From assembly GCA_003598015.1 (NCBI GenBank), contig QZKE01000038.1, positions 1-64,000 on the forward strand: DNA of 64,000 nucleotides, read 5' to 3'. The position numbers were made by a program, and so were the translations under genes. Every line of letters begins with the position of its first letter. The stretch's first letter is position 1. This document shows, one piece after another, positions 17,754 to 26,517 of this stretch. Below the pieces are notes generated by a model that ran no database searches, was not told the DNA's origin, and saw nothing but the letters and a program-made list of their open reading frames with translations. The stretch comes from Actinomycetota bacterium. GTDB taxonomy: Bacteria; Actinomycetota; Geothermincolia; Geothermincolales; RBG-13-55-18.

Positions 17754-18521
17754 ATGGCGGATAATCCATTTGACCTCAGCGGCAAGGTGGCCGCGGTCAG
17801 CGGCTCCGGCAGGGGCATCGGCAGGGCTATCGCCCTGGCCCTGGCCCGGGCGGGGGCGGATGTGGCGGTCTTCTCACGTACCGAGGAGCAGTTCTGCGCC
17901 ACCGCGGAGCAGATCGAGGAGCTGGGCTGCCGCGCGTTGGGGATGCGCGTGGATGTGAGCGTCCCGGCCGATGTCGATGCCATGGTGGCCGGGGTGCTGG
18001 AAGAGTTCGGGCGCCTGGACATCATGATCAACAACGCCGGCCTGAATCCCAGCTACGCTCGGGTGGAGCGGGTTAAGGAGGAAGATTACGACCTCATCAT
18101 GGACGTCAACGTCAAGGGGGTGTTCCTCTGCTCCCAGCGGGTCATACCGGTGATGAAGGATCAGGGTAAGGGGTGCATCATCAACGTCGCCTCCGCCGCG
18201 GGGCTGGTGGCGCTATACAAGTGCAGCGCCTACTCCGCCAGCAAGGGGGCGGTCGTCCAGCTCACCAGGACCATGGCGCTGGAGCTGGCACCGTTCAATA
18301 TCAGGGTCAACGCCCTCTGCCCTGGTTTCGCGACCACGGATATGACCGATGAGTTGCTGGAACATCCCCGGGAGGGCGAGCGCATACTCTCCCACATCCC
18401 CATGGGAAGAGTGGCCGAACCGGAGGAGATGGCGCCCGCGGCGGTCTTCCTGGCCTCCGAAGCTTCATCCTACATGACCGGTGCCGCCCTGTGCGTGGAC
18501 GGCGGCTGGACTTGCTGGTAG
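17754..18521 (+). CDS. Short-chain dehydrogenase/reductase
   Basis: This 255-aa classical SDR, like FabG and glucose dehydrogenases, uses NAD(P)H to reduce or oxidise a carbonyl/alcohol pair. The cofactor motif is SGSGRGIG (residues 16-23, Ser where Thr is usual). NNAG is at 93-96, and the catalytic triad is Ser147, Tyr160, Lys164 (YSASK). The C-terminus ends CVDGGWTCW. ATG at 17754 is chosen because AAAGGAGG lies five bases before it. The stop TAG (18519-18521) is also the first three bases of a perfect inverted repeat, so the C-terminus abuts a repeat element. The substrate is unknown. Confidence 0.9.
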   Translation: MADNPFDLSGKVAAVSGSGRGIGRAIALALARAGADVAVFSRTEEQFCATAEQIEELGCRALGMRVDVSVPADVDAMVAGVLEEFGRLDIMINNAGLNPSYARVERVKEEDYDLIMDVNVKGVFLCSQRVIPVMKDQGKGCIINVASAAGLVALYKCSAYSASKGAVVQLTRTMALELAPFNIRVNALCPGFATTDMTDELLEHPREGERILSHIPMGRVAEPEEMAPAAVFLASEASSYMTGAALCVDGGWTCW

Positions 18522-18578
18522 GGGTCAGGTCTTTCATTTTGCATACCGTGGTATGCAAAATGAAAGACCTGACCCCTA
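18519..18578. repeat. 60-bp perfect inverted repeat (REPIN-like)
   Basis: Two 29-bp arms, starting TAGGGGTCAGGTC and ending GCATACC, are perfectly complementary around a 2-nt centre (GT). The first 28 bases match both ends of the transposase-bearing element at 37244-38433, so this is probably a non-autonomous derivative mobilised by that RAYT. It lies exactly between two convergent genes: it supplies the SDR's TAG stop and ends 3 nt before the DUF362 gene's stop. Its RNA would form a long hairpin on either strand and may terminate or stabilise both transcripts. Confidence 0.85.
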
Positions 18579-18581
18579 ATC

Positions 18582-19661
18582 TTAGTCGATGGGGACGAGA
18601 TCGTAGTCGCGGCTTCCCAGTCCCATCTCGGCGGCGTACTCCAGCTGCGCGGGCCAGTTGGCGGTCGGGAACATCTCTCCCCAGATGTCTCGCTCTGCCG
18701 CCTCATTGACCATGTCCAGGCTGGCCTGCTCGACCGCCACGATGTCCCGGCCGGCCAGGATGCCGATATCCTCAACCACCGGAGCGTCGCTGAAGTCCCA
18801 ACAATCGCAGGCCGGGGTTATGCGCAGCAGGAAGTTGAAGAAGGCGCTCTTCTTCTCCTTGCCCTTGAGGGTCCCCATGGCATACTCCACGATCTTGCGC
18901 TGGGCTACTCCCAGGTCGGTCATGAGCCGCGCGGCGATGGCTCCCTCGAAGCACATCACCGTACATTCACCGCAGCCGATGCATTTCTCGTGGTCGATAA
19001 CCGCTTTCTTCTCCTTGCCCTTGCCTTTGAGGGATATGGCCTCGGCGGGACACCAGCGGATGCACTGCGCGCAGGCTGTACAGCGCTCGGGATTTACCTC
19101 CGGCTTGATATCCGAATGCATCTGCTGCTTGCCGCCCCTGCTGCCCAATCCCATCCCCACGTTCTTGATAGCGCTGCCAAAGGCGGTGAGCTCGTGGCCG
19201 GTGAAGTGCGAAACGACGATCAGGGCATCGGCATGCGCGGCGGCGGAGGCGATCTTGACCTTGTCGAGGAGCTTGCCGTTCACCTCTATCTCCACGAAAT
19301 CATGGCCCTTGAGGCCGTCGGCTATGATTATGGGAGCGCCCAGCGTCTCCTGGGTGAAGCCATGGGACGCCGCGGTGAGAAGGTGGTTTATGGCCGTTGA
19401 CCTGCTGCCCACGTAGAGGGTACCGGCATCGGTCACGAAGGGTTTGCCTCCGCACTCCTTTACCGCCTCAACCAGGCGGCGCAGGTACATCACCGGTACG
19501 AAGGCCGTGCTTCCCGCTTCACCGAAATGGGTCTTGATGGCCACCAGGTCCTTGCGCGCCACCACCTCGGAGAGCCCGACCCTATCGATGAGCTCGCCGA
19601 GCTTTGCCACCATACCGCGGTGGGGTCTACAGCGCGTGTTCGCGAAGTATACCTCGGACAT
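18582..19661 (-). CDS. DUF362 domain protein with 2x[4Fe-4S] ferredoxin domain
   Basis: This 359-aa cytoplasmic protein has an N-terminal DUF362 domain, with IKTHFGEAGSTAFVP, SDAGTLY-like FVTDAGTLYVGSR and VSHFTGHELTAFGSAIKN. An inserted bacterial-type ferredoxin module carries two clusters (CTACAQCIRWCP and CIGCGECTVMCF). A C-terminal segment follows with CDCWDFSDAP. The family is widespread in anaerobes; its function is not established, though it is presumed redox. ATG at 19661 is preferred because AAGGAGG is eight bases upstream. The stop lies 3 nt from the 60-bp inverted repeat. No operon partner is visible. Confidence 0.85.
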   Translation of the reverse strand: MSEVYFANTRCRPHRGMVAKLGELIDRVGLSEVVARKDLVAIKTHFGEAGSTAFVPVMYLRRLVEAVKECGGKPFVTDAGTLYVGSRSTAINHLLTAASHGFTQETLGAPIIIADGLKGHDFVEIEVNGKLLDKVKIASAAAHADALIVVSHFTGHELTAFGSAIKNVGMGLGSRGGKQQMHSDIKPEVNPERCTACAQCIRWCPAEAISLKGKGKEKKAVIDHEKCIGCGECTVMCFEGAIAARLMTDLGVAQRKIVEYAMGTLKGKEKKSAFFNFLLRITPACDCWDFSDAPVVEDIGILAGRDIVAVEQASLDMVNEAAERDIWGEMFPTANWPAQLEYAAEMGLGSRDYDLVPID

Positions 19662-19802
19662 CCCATCAACCTCCTTGGGTACCAGTTCTTGCTTTGTATC
19701 GCCCCCGGGGATATTACCGTCCAACAACCTCGATCTTGTCTGTCTATTATAAGGTATGCCGGCTCGGGCAAACGAACAAGATACTTCTCCAGCGGGCGTG
19801 GG

Positions 19803-19823
19803 ACAGGCACAGGGCCCGACCCC
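19803..19823 (-). repeat. Degenerate REP-like end (GGGGTCGGGCCC)
   Basis: On the minus strand, GGGGTCGGGCCCTGTGCC follows the TAA stop of the HEAT-repeat gene without a gap. It resembles the GGGGTCAGGTC head of the repeats elsewhere in the window. It is a single half with no inverted partner seen. Confidence 0.45.
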
Positions 19824-22277
19824 TTATTCGACGTAGCCGCGCTTGCGCAATACGCCGACTGCCTTGCGCGCTTCGTTGCGCACCACGGGATCGGAGTCGT
19901 CCAGGTAAGCGCGGATGAGCTCCACCACTTCCGGACCCCCGATCTGTCCCAGGGCATAGCAAGCCGCGGCCTTGGTCCTGGGATGAACGGCGCGGCGGCG
20001 CAGGGTGAAAACCTTCTTGCGTAACAGGTCCGAGAGGGGGGCTATGGCTTTTTCCGGACTCAGCCGGGCCAGGGCGAAGCATGCCGCTTCCTCGACCCTC
20101 GGGTTCTCTTCTCCCCCGCTCATGCTCTTACCCTGGACGACAACCAGCAGCGCGTCCACCGAGCGGGGATCGTCGATGGTGCCCAGCCCCCTTACCGCCT
20201 CGCGCCTCACGTCCGGTTCACCGTCTTCCAGGCCGCGCAGGAAATGCGTGAGCAGGCTGGGATCACCGGGAGCGATCTTGGCCATGGAACGCGTTGCCTG
20301 GGCCCTTACCGCGGGGATGGGATTGGCCTCTACCGACTTCACCAGCGACAGAGCGGCATTCCCTCCCATGAGCTCGAGCAGGCGCAAGGCTCTCAGGTAG
20401 ACCTCTTCCCGGGCGTTGCTCTCCAGGACCTCCGAGATATCGCTGAGCACGGGATTCCCGATGGCCGAGCATACCTCGGCAAGTTGGGGCGTGATCGCTA
20501 TCTCTTCCTCGCCTTTCAGGCGATCGACGATCTCCTTGGAGGTCAACGATTCCTCGATATAGGGCAGAATCCTCGTGGCCAGCTTGCGCAGCTCCTCATC
20601 CTCGCCGTAGAGGGAATCCGCCAGCGGTCTGCCCACATCCCACGCATTCATGCTGGAGAGCGCAGCGGCTGCCGCGCGCCTGATCCTCTCGTCGCCGTCC
20701 GGCCCCGCCATATCCGTGAGAACTCCACAAACGCGGGTGAAGGCATCCATCCTCTCCTCGACGAAGAGATCGTTGGCGACGCACCCGAGCAGCTCGAGGA
20801 GTCCCGCCCGCACATCCGGGTCCTGCTCCATGTCCAGCCGGTCCAGGAGTTCGTCCGCCTTGTCCAGGATCTCCGCGCGGTGCCCTCTCTCCTTGAAATC
20901 CAGGTGCATCCGCTTGAGGAAAAAGCAGGCGCGAGCCCTGAAATCGGGCCTCTGGCTCTCCAGGTTACGCGAGGTGACCGCGATGATCTTATGGGTGATC
21001 TCCTTCTCCCCCAGGTCCAGGAGTTTGCCGGCGACGCCGATCACCTCTTCGTCGCTGAGCCCTTCCAACGACCGCAGGGAGCCGGAGGTACGGATATCCG
21101 TGACTATGGTATAGACCTGCATCTCCCTGCTCGCCTGGGGATGGCTTTGCGCCAACTCCGCCAGCAAGCCGGACTCTCGCAGGCGACGCGTTATCTCTGG
21201 ATGAAACGATGGATCACCCTCCGTGTACAGGTCCGCGACGATCTCGTTGAGAACCGATGAGATGTCCTCGTAGTCCTGAGCGCTCATGCCGTCACGCTCT
21301 GCGATGAGCTTGCGGTATTTTTCGATGATCTGATCGGTCAGCTTGAGCACGTTCTCCCCTTCCACCGAGGAGATTATCTCTTTGCGCATATGGGGGTCTT
21401 TTACCACCTGTGGCGTCGACTCGGCCAGCACTTCGATGAGCGTCTCGGGTTCCAATGCCGACAGGATACCGATCATCTGCTCGCTCAGGGTCTCCTTGAG
21501 TTCATCATCCTCCAGGCGCTCCACCACGCTGTACATACGGTCCACCGTATCGCGGATGAGGCGGGCCTTGTCCGGGCCAACTTCCCCGCCCTTGCCCTCG
21601 AAGCCGAGCATCACCGAGGTAAACGCGGCGTTGATGCGTTCGGGATCGGACATCAGGTTGGACACCTCTTCCTGGGAGACCTCCATCGAGGGAGCGCTGC
21701 CCACCAGGTAGCGGACGAAAACCTCGTCGCGCAGGAGCCCCATGGCGTCCCCGCCTGCATCCTGACCCCCACCGGTCGAAACCTCCTGGTCCTTGCTCAA
21801 GGAGACGTAGATCTTCTCGTCCACACTTATGTGCTCGACCGTCCCCTCCTGCAGGGAGGAGCTCAGGTTGCCTTCAAGGGTGCGGTCCGAACGTTTGCGG
21901 CTGAAGACCTCCAGGAAGAAGCGGAGTTCCTCTTCCTGCAATCCGCGGATAAAAGTGATGCTGCGCACCTCCCACAAGGCAAGGTCCTTGAGGAAGGAGA
22001 TGGTGTTGGGGCGCGTCTGGTCTCTTTCGTCCAGGGAGAACTCGTTGATGAGCAGCTTCCCTTCCAGCTCGCAGAAGGTTATGCTCCCCCAGGATGCAAG
22101 GGCGCTATCCAGTTCCTGCAGCGCCCTCTGCACCGAGCCCTCGACGATATCCGAGGTGGGTGGGTAGAGGTGGAAGTTGACCATGGCGGCGTGCAGGGTG
22201 CTGAGGATGGTCATGGACTGTGCCGCTAGATCCTGGCCGTCCGCCGGGCTATCCCGCTGCACGGGTTCATCGGGCAT
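19824..22277 (-). CDS. Large HEAT-repeat protein
   Basis: This 817-aa acidic soluble protein has no signal peptide or membrane segment. The N-terminal roughly 180 residues (TLHAAMVNFHLYPPTSDIVE and a GKLLINEF core) form a distinct domain of unknown role. The middle is helical. The C-terminal roughly 350 residues are HEAT/PBS-type repeats, for example DPSLLTHFLRGLEDGEPDVRREAVRGLG (in part: LEDGEPDVRREAVRGLG), EAACFALARLS and DPVVRNEARKAVG. HEAT arrays are protein-binding scaffolds, so a structural or signalling role is likely. ATG at 22277 follows GGGGAG with eight-base spacing. It is apparently monocistronic. Its 3' end abuts a REP-like sequence. About 245 bp upstream (22296-22541) contain no gene. 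Confidence 0.82.
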   Translation of the reverse strand: MPDEPVQRDSPADGQDLAAQSMTILSTLHAAMVNFHLYPPTSDIVEGSVQRALQELDSALASWGSITFCELEGKLLINEFSLDERDQTRPNTISFLKDLALWEVRSITFIRGLQEEELRFFLEVFSRKRSDRTLEGNLSSSLQEGTVEHISVDEKIYVSLSKDQEVSTGGGQDAGGDAMGLLRDEVFVRYLVGSAPSMEVSQEEVSNLMSDPERINAAFTSVMLGFEGKGGEVGPDKARLIRDTVDRMYSVVERLEDDELKETLSEQMIGILSALEPETLIEVLAESTPQVVKDPHMRKEIISSVEGENVLKLTDQIIEKYRKLIAERDGMSAQDYEDISSVLNEIVADLYTEGDPSFHPEITRRLRESGLLAELAQSHPQASREMQVYTIVTDIRTSGSLRSLEGLSDEEVIGVAGKLLDLGEKEITHKIIAVTSRNLESQRPDFRARACFFLKRMHLDFKERGHRAEILDKADELLDRLDMEQDPDVRAGLLELLGCVANDLFVEERMDAFTRVCGVLTDMAGPDGDERIRRAAAAALSSMNAWDVGRPLADSLYGEDEELRKLATRILPYIEESLTSKEIVDRLKGEEEIAITPQLAEVCSAIGNPVLSDISEVLESNAREEVYLRALRLLELMGGNAALSLVKSVEANPIPAVRAQATRSMAKIAPGDPSLLTHFLRGLEDGEPDVRREAVRGLGTIDDPRSVDALLVVVQGKSMSGGEENPRVEEAACFALARLSPEKAIAPLSDLLRKKVFTLRRRAVHPRTKAAACYALGQIGGPEVVELIRAYLDDSDPVVRNEARKAVGVLRKRGYVE

Positions 22278-22541
22278 GTCGTTTTCTCCCCTCACCTAAG
22301 GGATATTTTCATCTCTTCCTGTTATCTCTGCCGGTTTCTATACGTCTTCCTTTTCTTGCTAGATTATCGCCGAAAAGCGAAAAAACCTTAAAACGCCGTT
22401 GCCTTTCTTGCCGCATACGTATGACCGTCGCGACTTGCGGATATTTATATGCATGTTCCCGTTCTTCAAGGCCGTCTCCTCTTAGCTCCATACAAACGCC
22501 GGCGGTGTGTCATCCTCTTCAACCATAATCACTGCGGATTT

Positions 22542-23753
22542 TCAGCCTTCCCTGACCGCCAATGCGAGTACGGCTATGGCCATGACGGCCAGGCCGGCTC
22601 CCACCAGGAAGGCATAACGCGGGCCCACTGCATCCCACAACAGGCCCATGAGCAGGCTGGCGGGAAGGACGGTGATGCTGATGGTGAAATTATATATGCC
22701 GTAGGCGACCCCTCTCTTCTCGGGGGGCACCAGGTCGGCAACGAACGCCTTCTGCACCCCCTCGGTCACGTAATAGAACCCGTAGACTACGAAGAGCAAC
22801 CAGATCCACGAAGGCCCCACCAGGAAAGCGAAACCGGTATAGGCCAGGACATAGACCGCCCAGCCTACCATGATCACCTTCTTCCTTCCCAGGCGGTCGG
22901 AGAGCGCTCCGCCCTCGATGGATACCGCCGCCTTGACCACGTGCAGAACGCCCCACAGGGCGGGGAGGAGTGCCAGCGAGAAACCGCCCCCCTGGCGGGC
23001 GCGCAGCAGGAGGAAAGCATCGCTCGAATTCCCCAGGGTGAAGATGAATACCGCCAGCAGCAGCCACTTGAAACGGCGGTCGTACGGTTTGAGGCTCAGG
23101 CTCAGCCTTTCGGCCTTGGGTGGGCCCTCTTTTTGTGGCAACGTCCTCTCCCTTACCCCCAGCAGGAGCAACAGAACCCCCAGCGCGATGGGGATGAAGG
23201 CGATGGCGAATATCGTCTTGTAGCCGAAGGAAAAAGCGGTGATGAGTATGGAGGCCGACGCCGCGCCGAAGAGGGCTCCGGTATGGTCCATGGAACGGTG
23301 ATACCCGAATGCCCGGCCCCGCTCTCCGGCGCCGCAGGAATCCGCGATCAACGCGTCTCTGGGCGCCGTGCGTACGCCCTTCCCGACGCGATTGCAGAAC
23401 CATGCCGCCGCCGCCTGCCACGGTGCGGCCACCAGGGCCAGGCAGCCCCGGGACAATCCCGAAAAAGAGTACCCGCTTACCACCAGCGCTTTCCTGCGGC
23501 GTACGTGGTCGGATATCCATCCCGAGAAGAGGTTGAGCAGGCTGGCTACGGAATCGGCGAGCCCTTCCACCAGGCCGAGAAACCAGGCTTGCGCCCCCAG
23601 GAATTCGGTGATGAAGGTGGGAAACAGAGGGTAGACCATCTCGCTGGAGAGGTCGTTGAAGAAACTCACCAACCCCAGGACGAAGACGTTACGGGAAAGC
23701 CCGAAAGGGCCGCGCTCCCCCGCCTCGCACTGGCCGCCGCCGGGCTTGCTCAT
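22542..23753 (-). CDS. MFS transporter
   Basis: This 403-aa major facilitator protein has about 12 hydrophobic segments. The family's cytoplasmic loop motif appears as GWISDHVRRRKALV between TM2 and TM3 and again in the second half as GALSDRLGRKKVIMVG. The NRVGKGVRTAPRDALIADS stretch is typical of an MFS_1 subgroup often annotated as multidrug or unknown-substrate exporters. Its start overlaps the stop of the padR gene by 4 nt (ATGA). The PadR repressor probably controls it, which points to efflux of an amphipathic compound. The substrate is unknown. Confidence 0.88.
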   Translation of the reverse strand: MSKPGGGQCEAGERGPFGLSRNVFVLGLVSFFNDLSSEMVYPLFPTFITEFLGAQAWFLGLVEGLADSVASLLNLFSGWISDHVRRRKALVVSGYSFSGLSRGCLALVAAPWQAAAAWFCNRVGKGVRTAPRDALIADSCGAGERGRAFGYHRSMDHTGALFGAASASILITAFSFGYKTIFAIAFIPIALGVLLLLLGVRERTLPQKEGPPKAERLSLSLKPYDRRFKWLLLAVFIFTLGNSSDAFLLLRARQGGGFSLALLPALWGVLHVVKAAVSIEGGALSDRLGRKKVIMVGWAVYVLAYTGFAFLVGPSWIWLLFVVYGFYYVTEGVQKAFVADLVPPEKRGVAYGIYNFTISITVLPASLLMGLLWDAVGPRYAFLVGAGLAVMAIAVLALAVREG

Positions 23754-24052
23754 GTGTCCTCCATTATCTCATCCACCAGCTCCAATGCTTGTTCTCTCGC
23801 CTTCACGAGCGCCTTCTTGCCCTTGGGAGTGGCGGTGTAGTATATACGCCTGCGGCCTCCCTCGACCCTGCTGGTACTGGAGAGATAGCCGTCGCTCTCC
23901 AGTTTGCGCAGGGTAGGATAGAGAGTGCCGGGGCTGAGGGCGTAACCGTGCCTCGCCAGTTCACGCGACAGGCCGACCCCGCTCACTTCCTCATGGGAAG
24001 CGTGATACAGGATGTGTATCTTCACAAATCCCAGGAAAAGATCTCTGTGCAT
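23750..24052 (-). CDS. PadR-family transcriptional regulator
   Basis: This 100-aa winged-helix regulator shows the family pattern: an N-terminal HILYHASHEEVSGVGLSREL helix (in part: LYHASHEEVSGVGLSREL), the recognition region LSPGTLYPTLRKLESDGYL, and the wing RVEGGRRRIYYTATPKGKKAL. A short C-terminal dimerisation helix follows. PadR proteins typically repress adjacent transporter genes and are released by small aromatic or drug-like ligands. It is first in an operon with the MFS gene, overlapping it by 4 nt. The promoter immediately upstream contains repeated ATATCGG sequences, so autorepression is likely. Confidence 0.93.
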   Translation of the reverse strand: MHRDLFLGFVKIHILYHASHEEVSGVGLSRELARHGYALSPGTLYPTLRKLESDGYLSSTSRVEGGRRRIYYTATPKGKKALVKAREQALELVDEIMEDT

Positions 24053-24062
24053 CTTTCAATAA

Positions 24063-24117
24063 ATATCATATACCGATATCGTTATCCGATATTATACTTC
24101 GCACAGCCCGCTGTCAA
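24063..24117 (-). promoter_or_regulatory. Promoter and candidate operator of the padR-MFS operon
   Basis: On the minus strand a consensus TTGACA (24117-24112) and TATAAT (24096-24091) are separated by 15 bp, shorter than the usual 17. From the -10 towards the gene lie two direct copies of ATATCGG spaced 13 bp apart, with an embedded CGATATCG palindrome. This fits a repressor site for the PadR protein encoded immediately downstream. Confidence 0.65.
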
Positions 24118-24144
24118 TAGCATTTTCCGCGCCGGGTAAGCGCG

Positions 24145-24179
24145 CTAGGGTCAAGCCCTGGGGTCAAGCCCGGCTTGAC
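24145..24179. repeat. Tandem 13-mer and small palindrome (REP-related)
   Basis: Two near-identical 13-bp units (CTAGGGTCAAGCC and CTGGGGTCAAGCC) run head to tail. The second flows into a GTCAAGCC-C-GGCTTGAC inverted repeat. The same 13-mer in another phase is tandemly repeated at 35748-35799. It lies upstream of the plus-strand MFS gene; no gene is present here. Confidence 0.6.
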
Positions 24180-24277
24180 ACGCTTCCAAGTGCAGAACCA
24201 TTTCTGATAACTTACATAGCAATCAGTGCGTTGGTATGGCAATCGCTCAGACCACAGCGACCGCGGAGGGAAAGAGT

Positions 24278-25519
24278 ATGCGGCGAGGCATCGTAAAGGA
24301 CTATTTCCCATCACTCACCCATCGGGATTTCCGCATGCTGTGGACATGGACCTTCGTCTCCAATATCGGTACCTGGTTGCACAACGTCGCCCTCGGTCTG
24401 TACGTGCACGAGGTCTACCGGGCGCCGGGGTGGCTGGGGCTGATCAATTTTTTCAGCTACGCTCCCACCATACTCCTCTTCCTGCCCGCCGGCTCCCTTG
24501 CCGACACGGGCAGGAGGAAGCGCATCCTTATCGTGTCGCAGGTGACCATGGCGGCGGGAGCCCTGTCCCTGGCGGTGCTGGTGGCGGCCGGGGCGGCCGG
24601 CCTTGCGGGCATATCGATCTCCGTCTTCCTGATGGGCATAGGCATCGCGTTCAACTTCCCCGCGTGGCTTGCCATAATCCCGGAACTGGTGCCCAGGGAA
24701 GACCTTCTCAACGCCATCTCCCTCAATGCCGCCTCCTGGAACATGGCGCGCTTCCTGGGTCCCATGCTGGCCGGTATCGTCATCGCCATAGCATCCTACT
24801 CGGCCTGCTTCTTCGCCAACAGTGCCAGCTTTTTCCCATTTATCCTGGTACTATTCGTGATAGCGCTCCCCGAAACTGCCGCATCGCATGCCGGCTCCAC
24901 CTTCTCCTTTCGCACCATGGCCGGCGGCATATCCTACTCCCTCCGGCGCCGTCTGATCCGCAACCTTCTCATCACCTTTGGGTTGATCAACGCCTTCGGC
25001 CTGCCCTATATCGTTTTTATCCCGGTGTTCGGCAAGGATATCCTGTCGCGGGGCAATATCGGGGTCTCTGCGATGTACGCAGCTTCGGGGCTTGGAGCCG
25101 TCGTGGGAGCTCCCCTGGTCACGAGACTCCACCGCAGCTTCGATGAGATTACGCTCGTCAAGGGAGGCGTCATGGGCATCTCCCTGAGCCTCCTGATCTT
25201 CAGCTGGTCGACCAACTTCTGGCTCAGCCTCGTTCTCGTCTTCAGTGCCGGACTCTCCTTCCTGGTCACCGCCACATCCATCAATACCATCCTGCAGATC
25301 AAGACGGATCCCAGGGTGCGCGGCAGGATCATGAGCCTCTACGTCTTCATGCTGGTCGGCGCTTTCCCGGTGGGAGGGGCCCTGCTGGGCTTTATCGCGG
25401 ACGCCGCGGGTATGTCCAGGGCCATGTCCATAGGGTCTCTGACCTGCCTGTTCTGGGGAAGCGTCCTCCTGCTCAAACCCGAGCTGCTGCAAGCTGCAGG
25501 GGTAAGCGATGAGATCTGA
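24278..25519 (+). CDS. MFS transporter (MFS_3/EntS-like)
   Basis: This 413-aa transporter starts MRRGIVKDYFPSLTHRDFRML. That N-terminus, WTFVSNIGTWLHNVALG and the loop AGSLADTGRRKRI are characteristic of the MFS_3 exporter group, which includes the enterobactin exporter EntS. About 12 transmembrane segments are visible, and the LVTRLHR loop sits mid-protein. ATG at 24278 is chosen for its GGAGGG; the upstream in-frame ATG at 24236 has no RBS. The stop TGA sits inside ATCTGACCCC, the reverse form of the REP head. The substrate is unknown. It is unrelated in detail to the PadR-linked MFS. Confidence 0.88.
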   Translation: MRRGIVKDYFPSLTHRDFRMLWTWTFVSNIGTWLHNVALGLYVHEVYRAPGWLGLINFFSYAPTILLFLPAGSLADTGRRKRILIVSQVTMAAGALSLAVLVAAGAAGLAGISISVFLMGIGIAFNFPAWLAIIPELVPREDLLNAISLNAASWNMARFLGPMLAGIVIAIASYSACFFANSASFFPFILVLFVIALPETAASHAGSTFSFRTMAGGISYSLRRRLIRNLLITFGLINAFGLPYIVFIPVFGKDILSRGNIGVSAMYAASGLGAVVGAPLVTRLHRSFDEITLVKGGVMGISLSLLIFSWSTNFWLSLVLVFSAGLSFLVTATSINTILQIKTDPRVRGRIMSLYVFMLVGAFPVGGALLGFIADAAGMSRAMSIGSLTCLFWGSVLLLKPELLQAAGVSDEI

Positions 25520-25665
25520 CCCCGTGCCTGCCCGGAACGGGCCCACCGGCAGCGATGCGTACTTCTTGGATAAGAGCCTCGTTTTGGCAATAATGGCACC
25601 AGGAGAGGAAAAAGGCAGGCGGTCCAGCCTGGTGCTGCCGCAACGCCTTATATCGGAGGCAGTAT

Positions 25666-26508
25666 ATGCCCTACATAACCCTGGGTGACGCCGAGGTCGC
25701 CTACGAGGAGAGGGGCAAGGGAGAACCGCTTATCCTCGTGCACGGCTGGAGCAGTTCGCGCAAACAGTGGCTGCTTAACCTCAAGGCGCTCGCGCCGCGC
25801 TACCGGGCTATCGCCGTCGACCTGCCCGGGTTCGGGGAATCGGAGGAGAACGACTACCCCTATACCCGGGACGGCATGGCGTCTTTTCTGGACGCCTTCG
25901 CGGGCGCGCTCCACCTGTCCTCGTTCCACCTGCTGGGTCATTCCCTGGGAGGATGCATCAGCATCCGTTACACGGTGCTGCACCCGGGGAAGGTACGCAA
26001 ACTGGTCCTGGTCTCCACCCCGACCCGCACGGCGAGTATGGGCGTGCATGCCCTCTTGCCGGGCGCGCAATGTTTCATCTCCCACACCTACCGTTTCCGC
26101 AACGAGGATATGCTGAAGTGGATGTTCTACCGCGGACTCTACCAGCCTGAATATCAGGACCTGGACTTCGTGCGCGCCAACGTCAAGGCTAACACGCTGG
26201 CCACCAGGCGCGCCTTGAGCGAATCCACGCGCCTGGTGCGCAGGATGGACCTGGCTGACGACCTGCGCCGCATCGAACAGCCGACCCTTATCGTCTTCGG
26301 GGACAAGGACAAGAGCGTCAACCCCAGGGAAGCTCTACGGCAGCGCTCGATCCTCGCCAACCCCTACATGACCATCCTGACTGCTTGCGCTCATTGCCCC
26401 CCCTACGAACGCCCGGAGCTATTCAATACCGTAGTCATGGATTTTCTCGAGGCGGAAGGGCTGGAAGATAACACCAGCGACACCCCGTCCCCAAACGCCG
26501 AGGGATGA
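25666..26508 (+). CDS. Alpha/beta-fold hydrolase
   Basis: This 280-aa enzyme of the alpha/beta hydrolase superfamily has oxyanion motif HGWSSSRKQW near residues 26-35 and nucleophile elbow GHSLGG with Ser93. The catalytic acid is Asp215 (FGDKDKSVNP) and the catalytic His243 lies in CAHCPPYERPE. All triad residues are present, so it should be active on an ester, thioester or C-C bond. RBS GGAGG lies four bases before the ATG. It is convergent with the C45 hydrolase gene. The substrate cannot be inferred. Confidence 0.9.
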   Translation: MPYITLGDAEVAYEERGKGEPLILVHGWSSSRKQWLLNLKALAPRYRAIAVDLPGFGESEENDYPYTRDGMASFLDAFAGALHLSSFHLLGHSLGGCISIRYTVLHPGKVRKLVLVSTPTRTASMGVHALLPGAQCFISHTYRFRNEDMLKWMFYRGLYQPEYQDLDFVRANVKANTLATRRALSESTRLVRRMDLADDLRRIEQPTLIVFGDKDKSVNPREALRQRSILANPYMTILTACAHCPPYERPELFNTVVMDFLEAEGLEDNTSDTPSPNAEG

Positions 26509-26517
26509 TCCCCGCGG

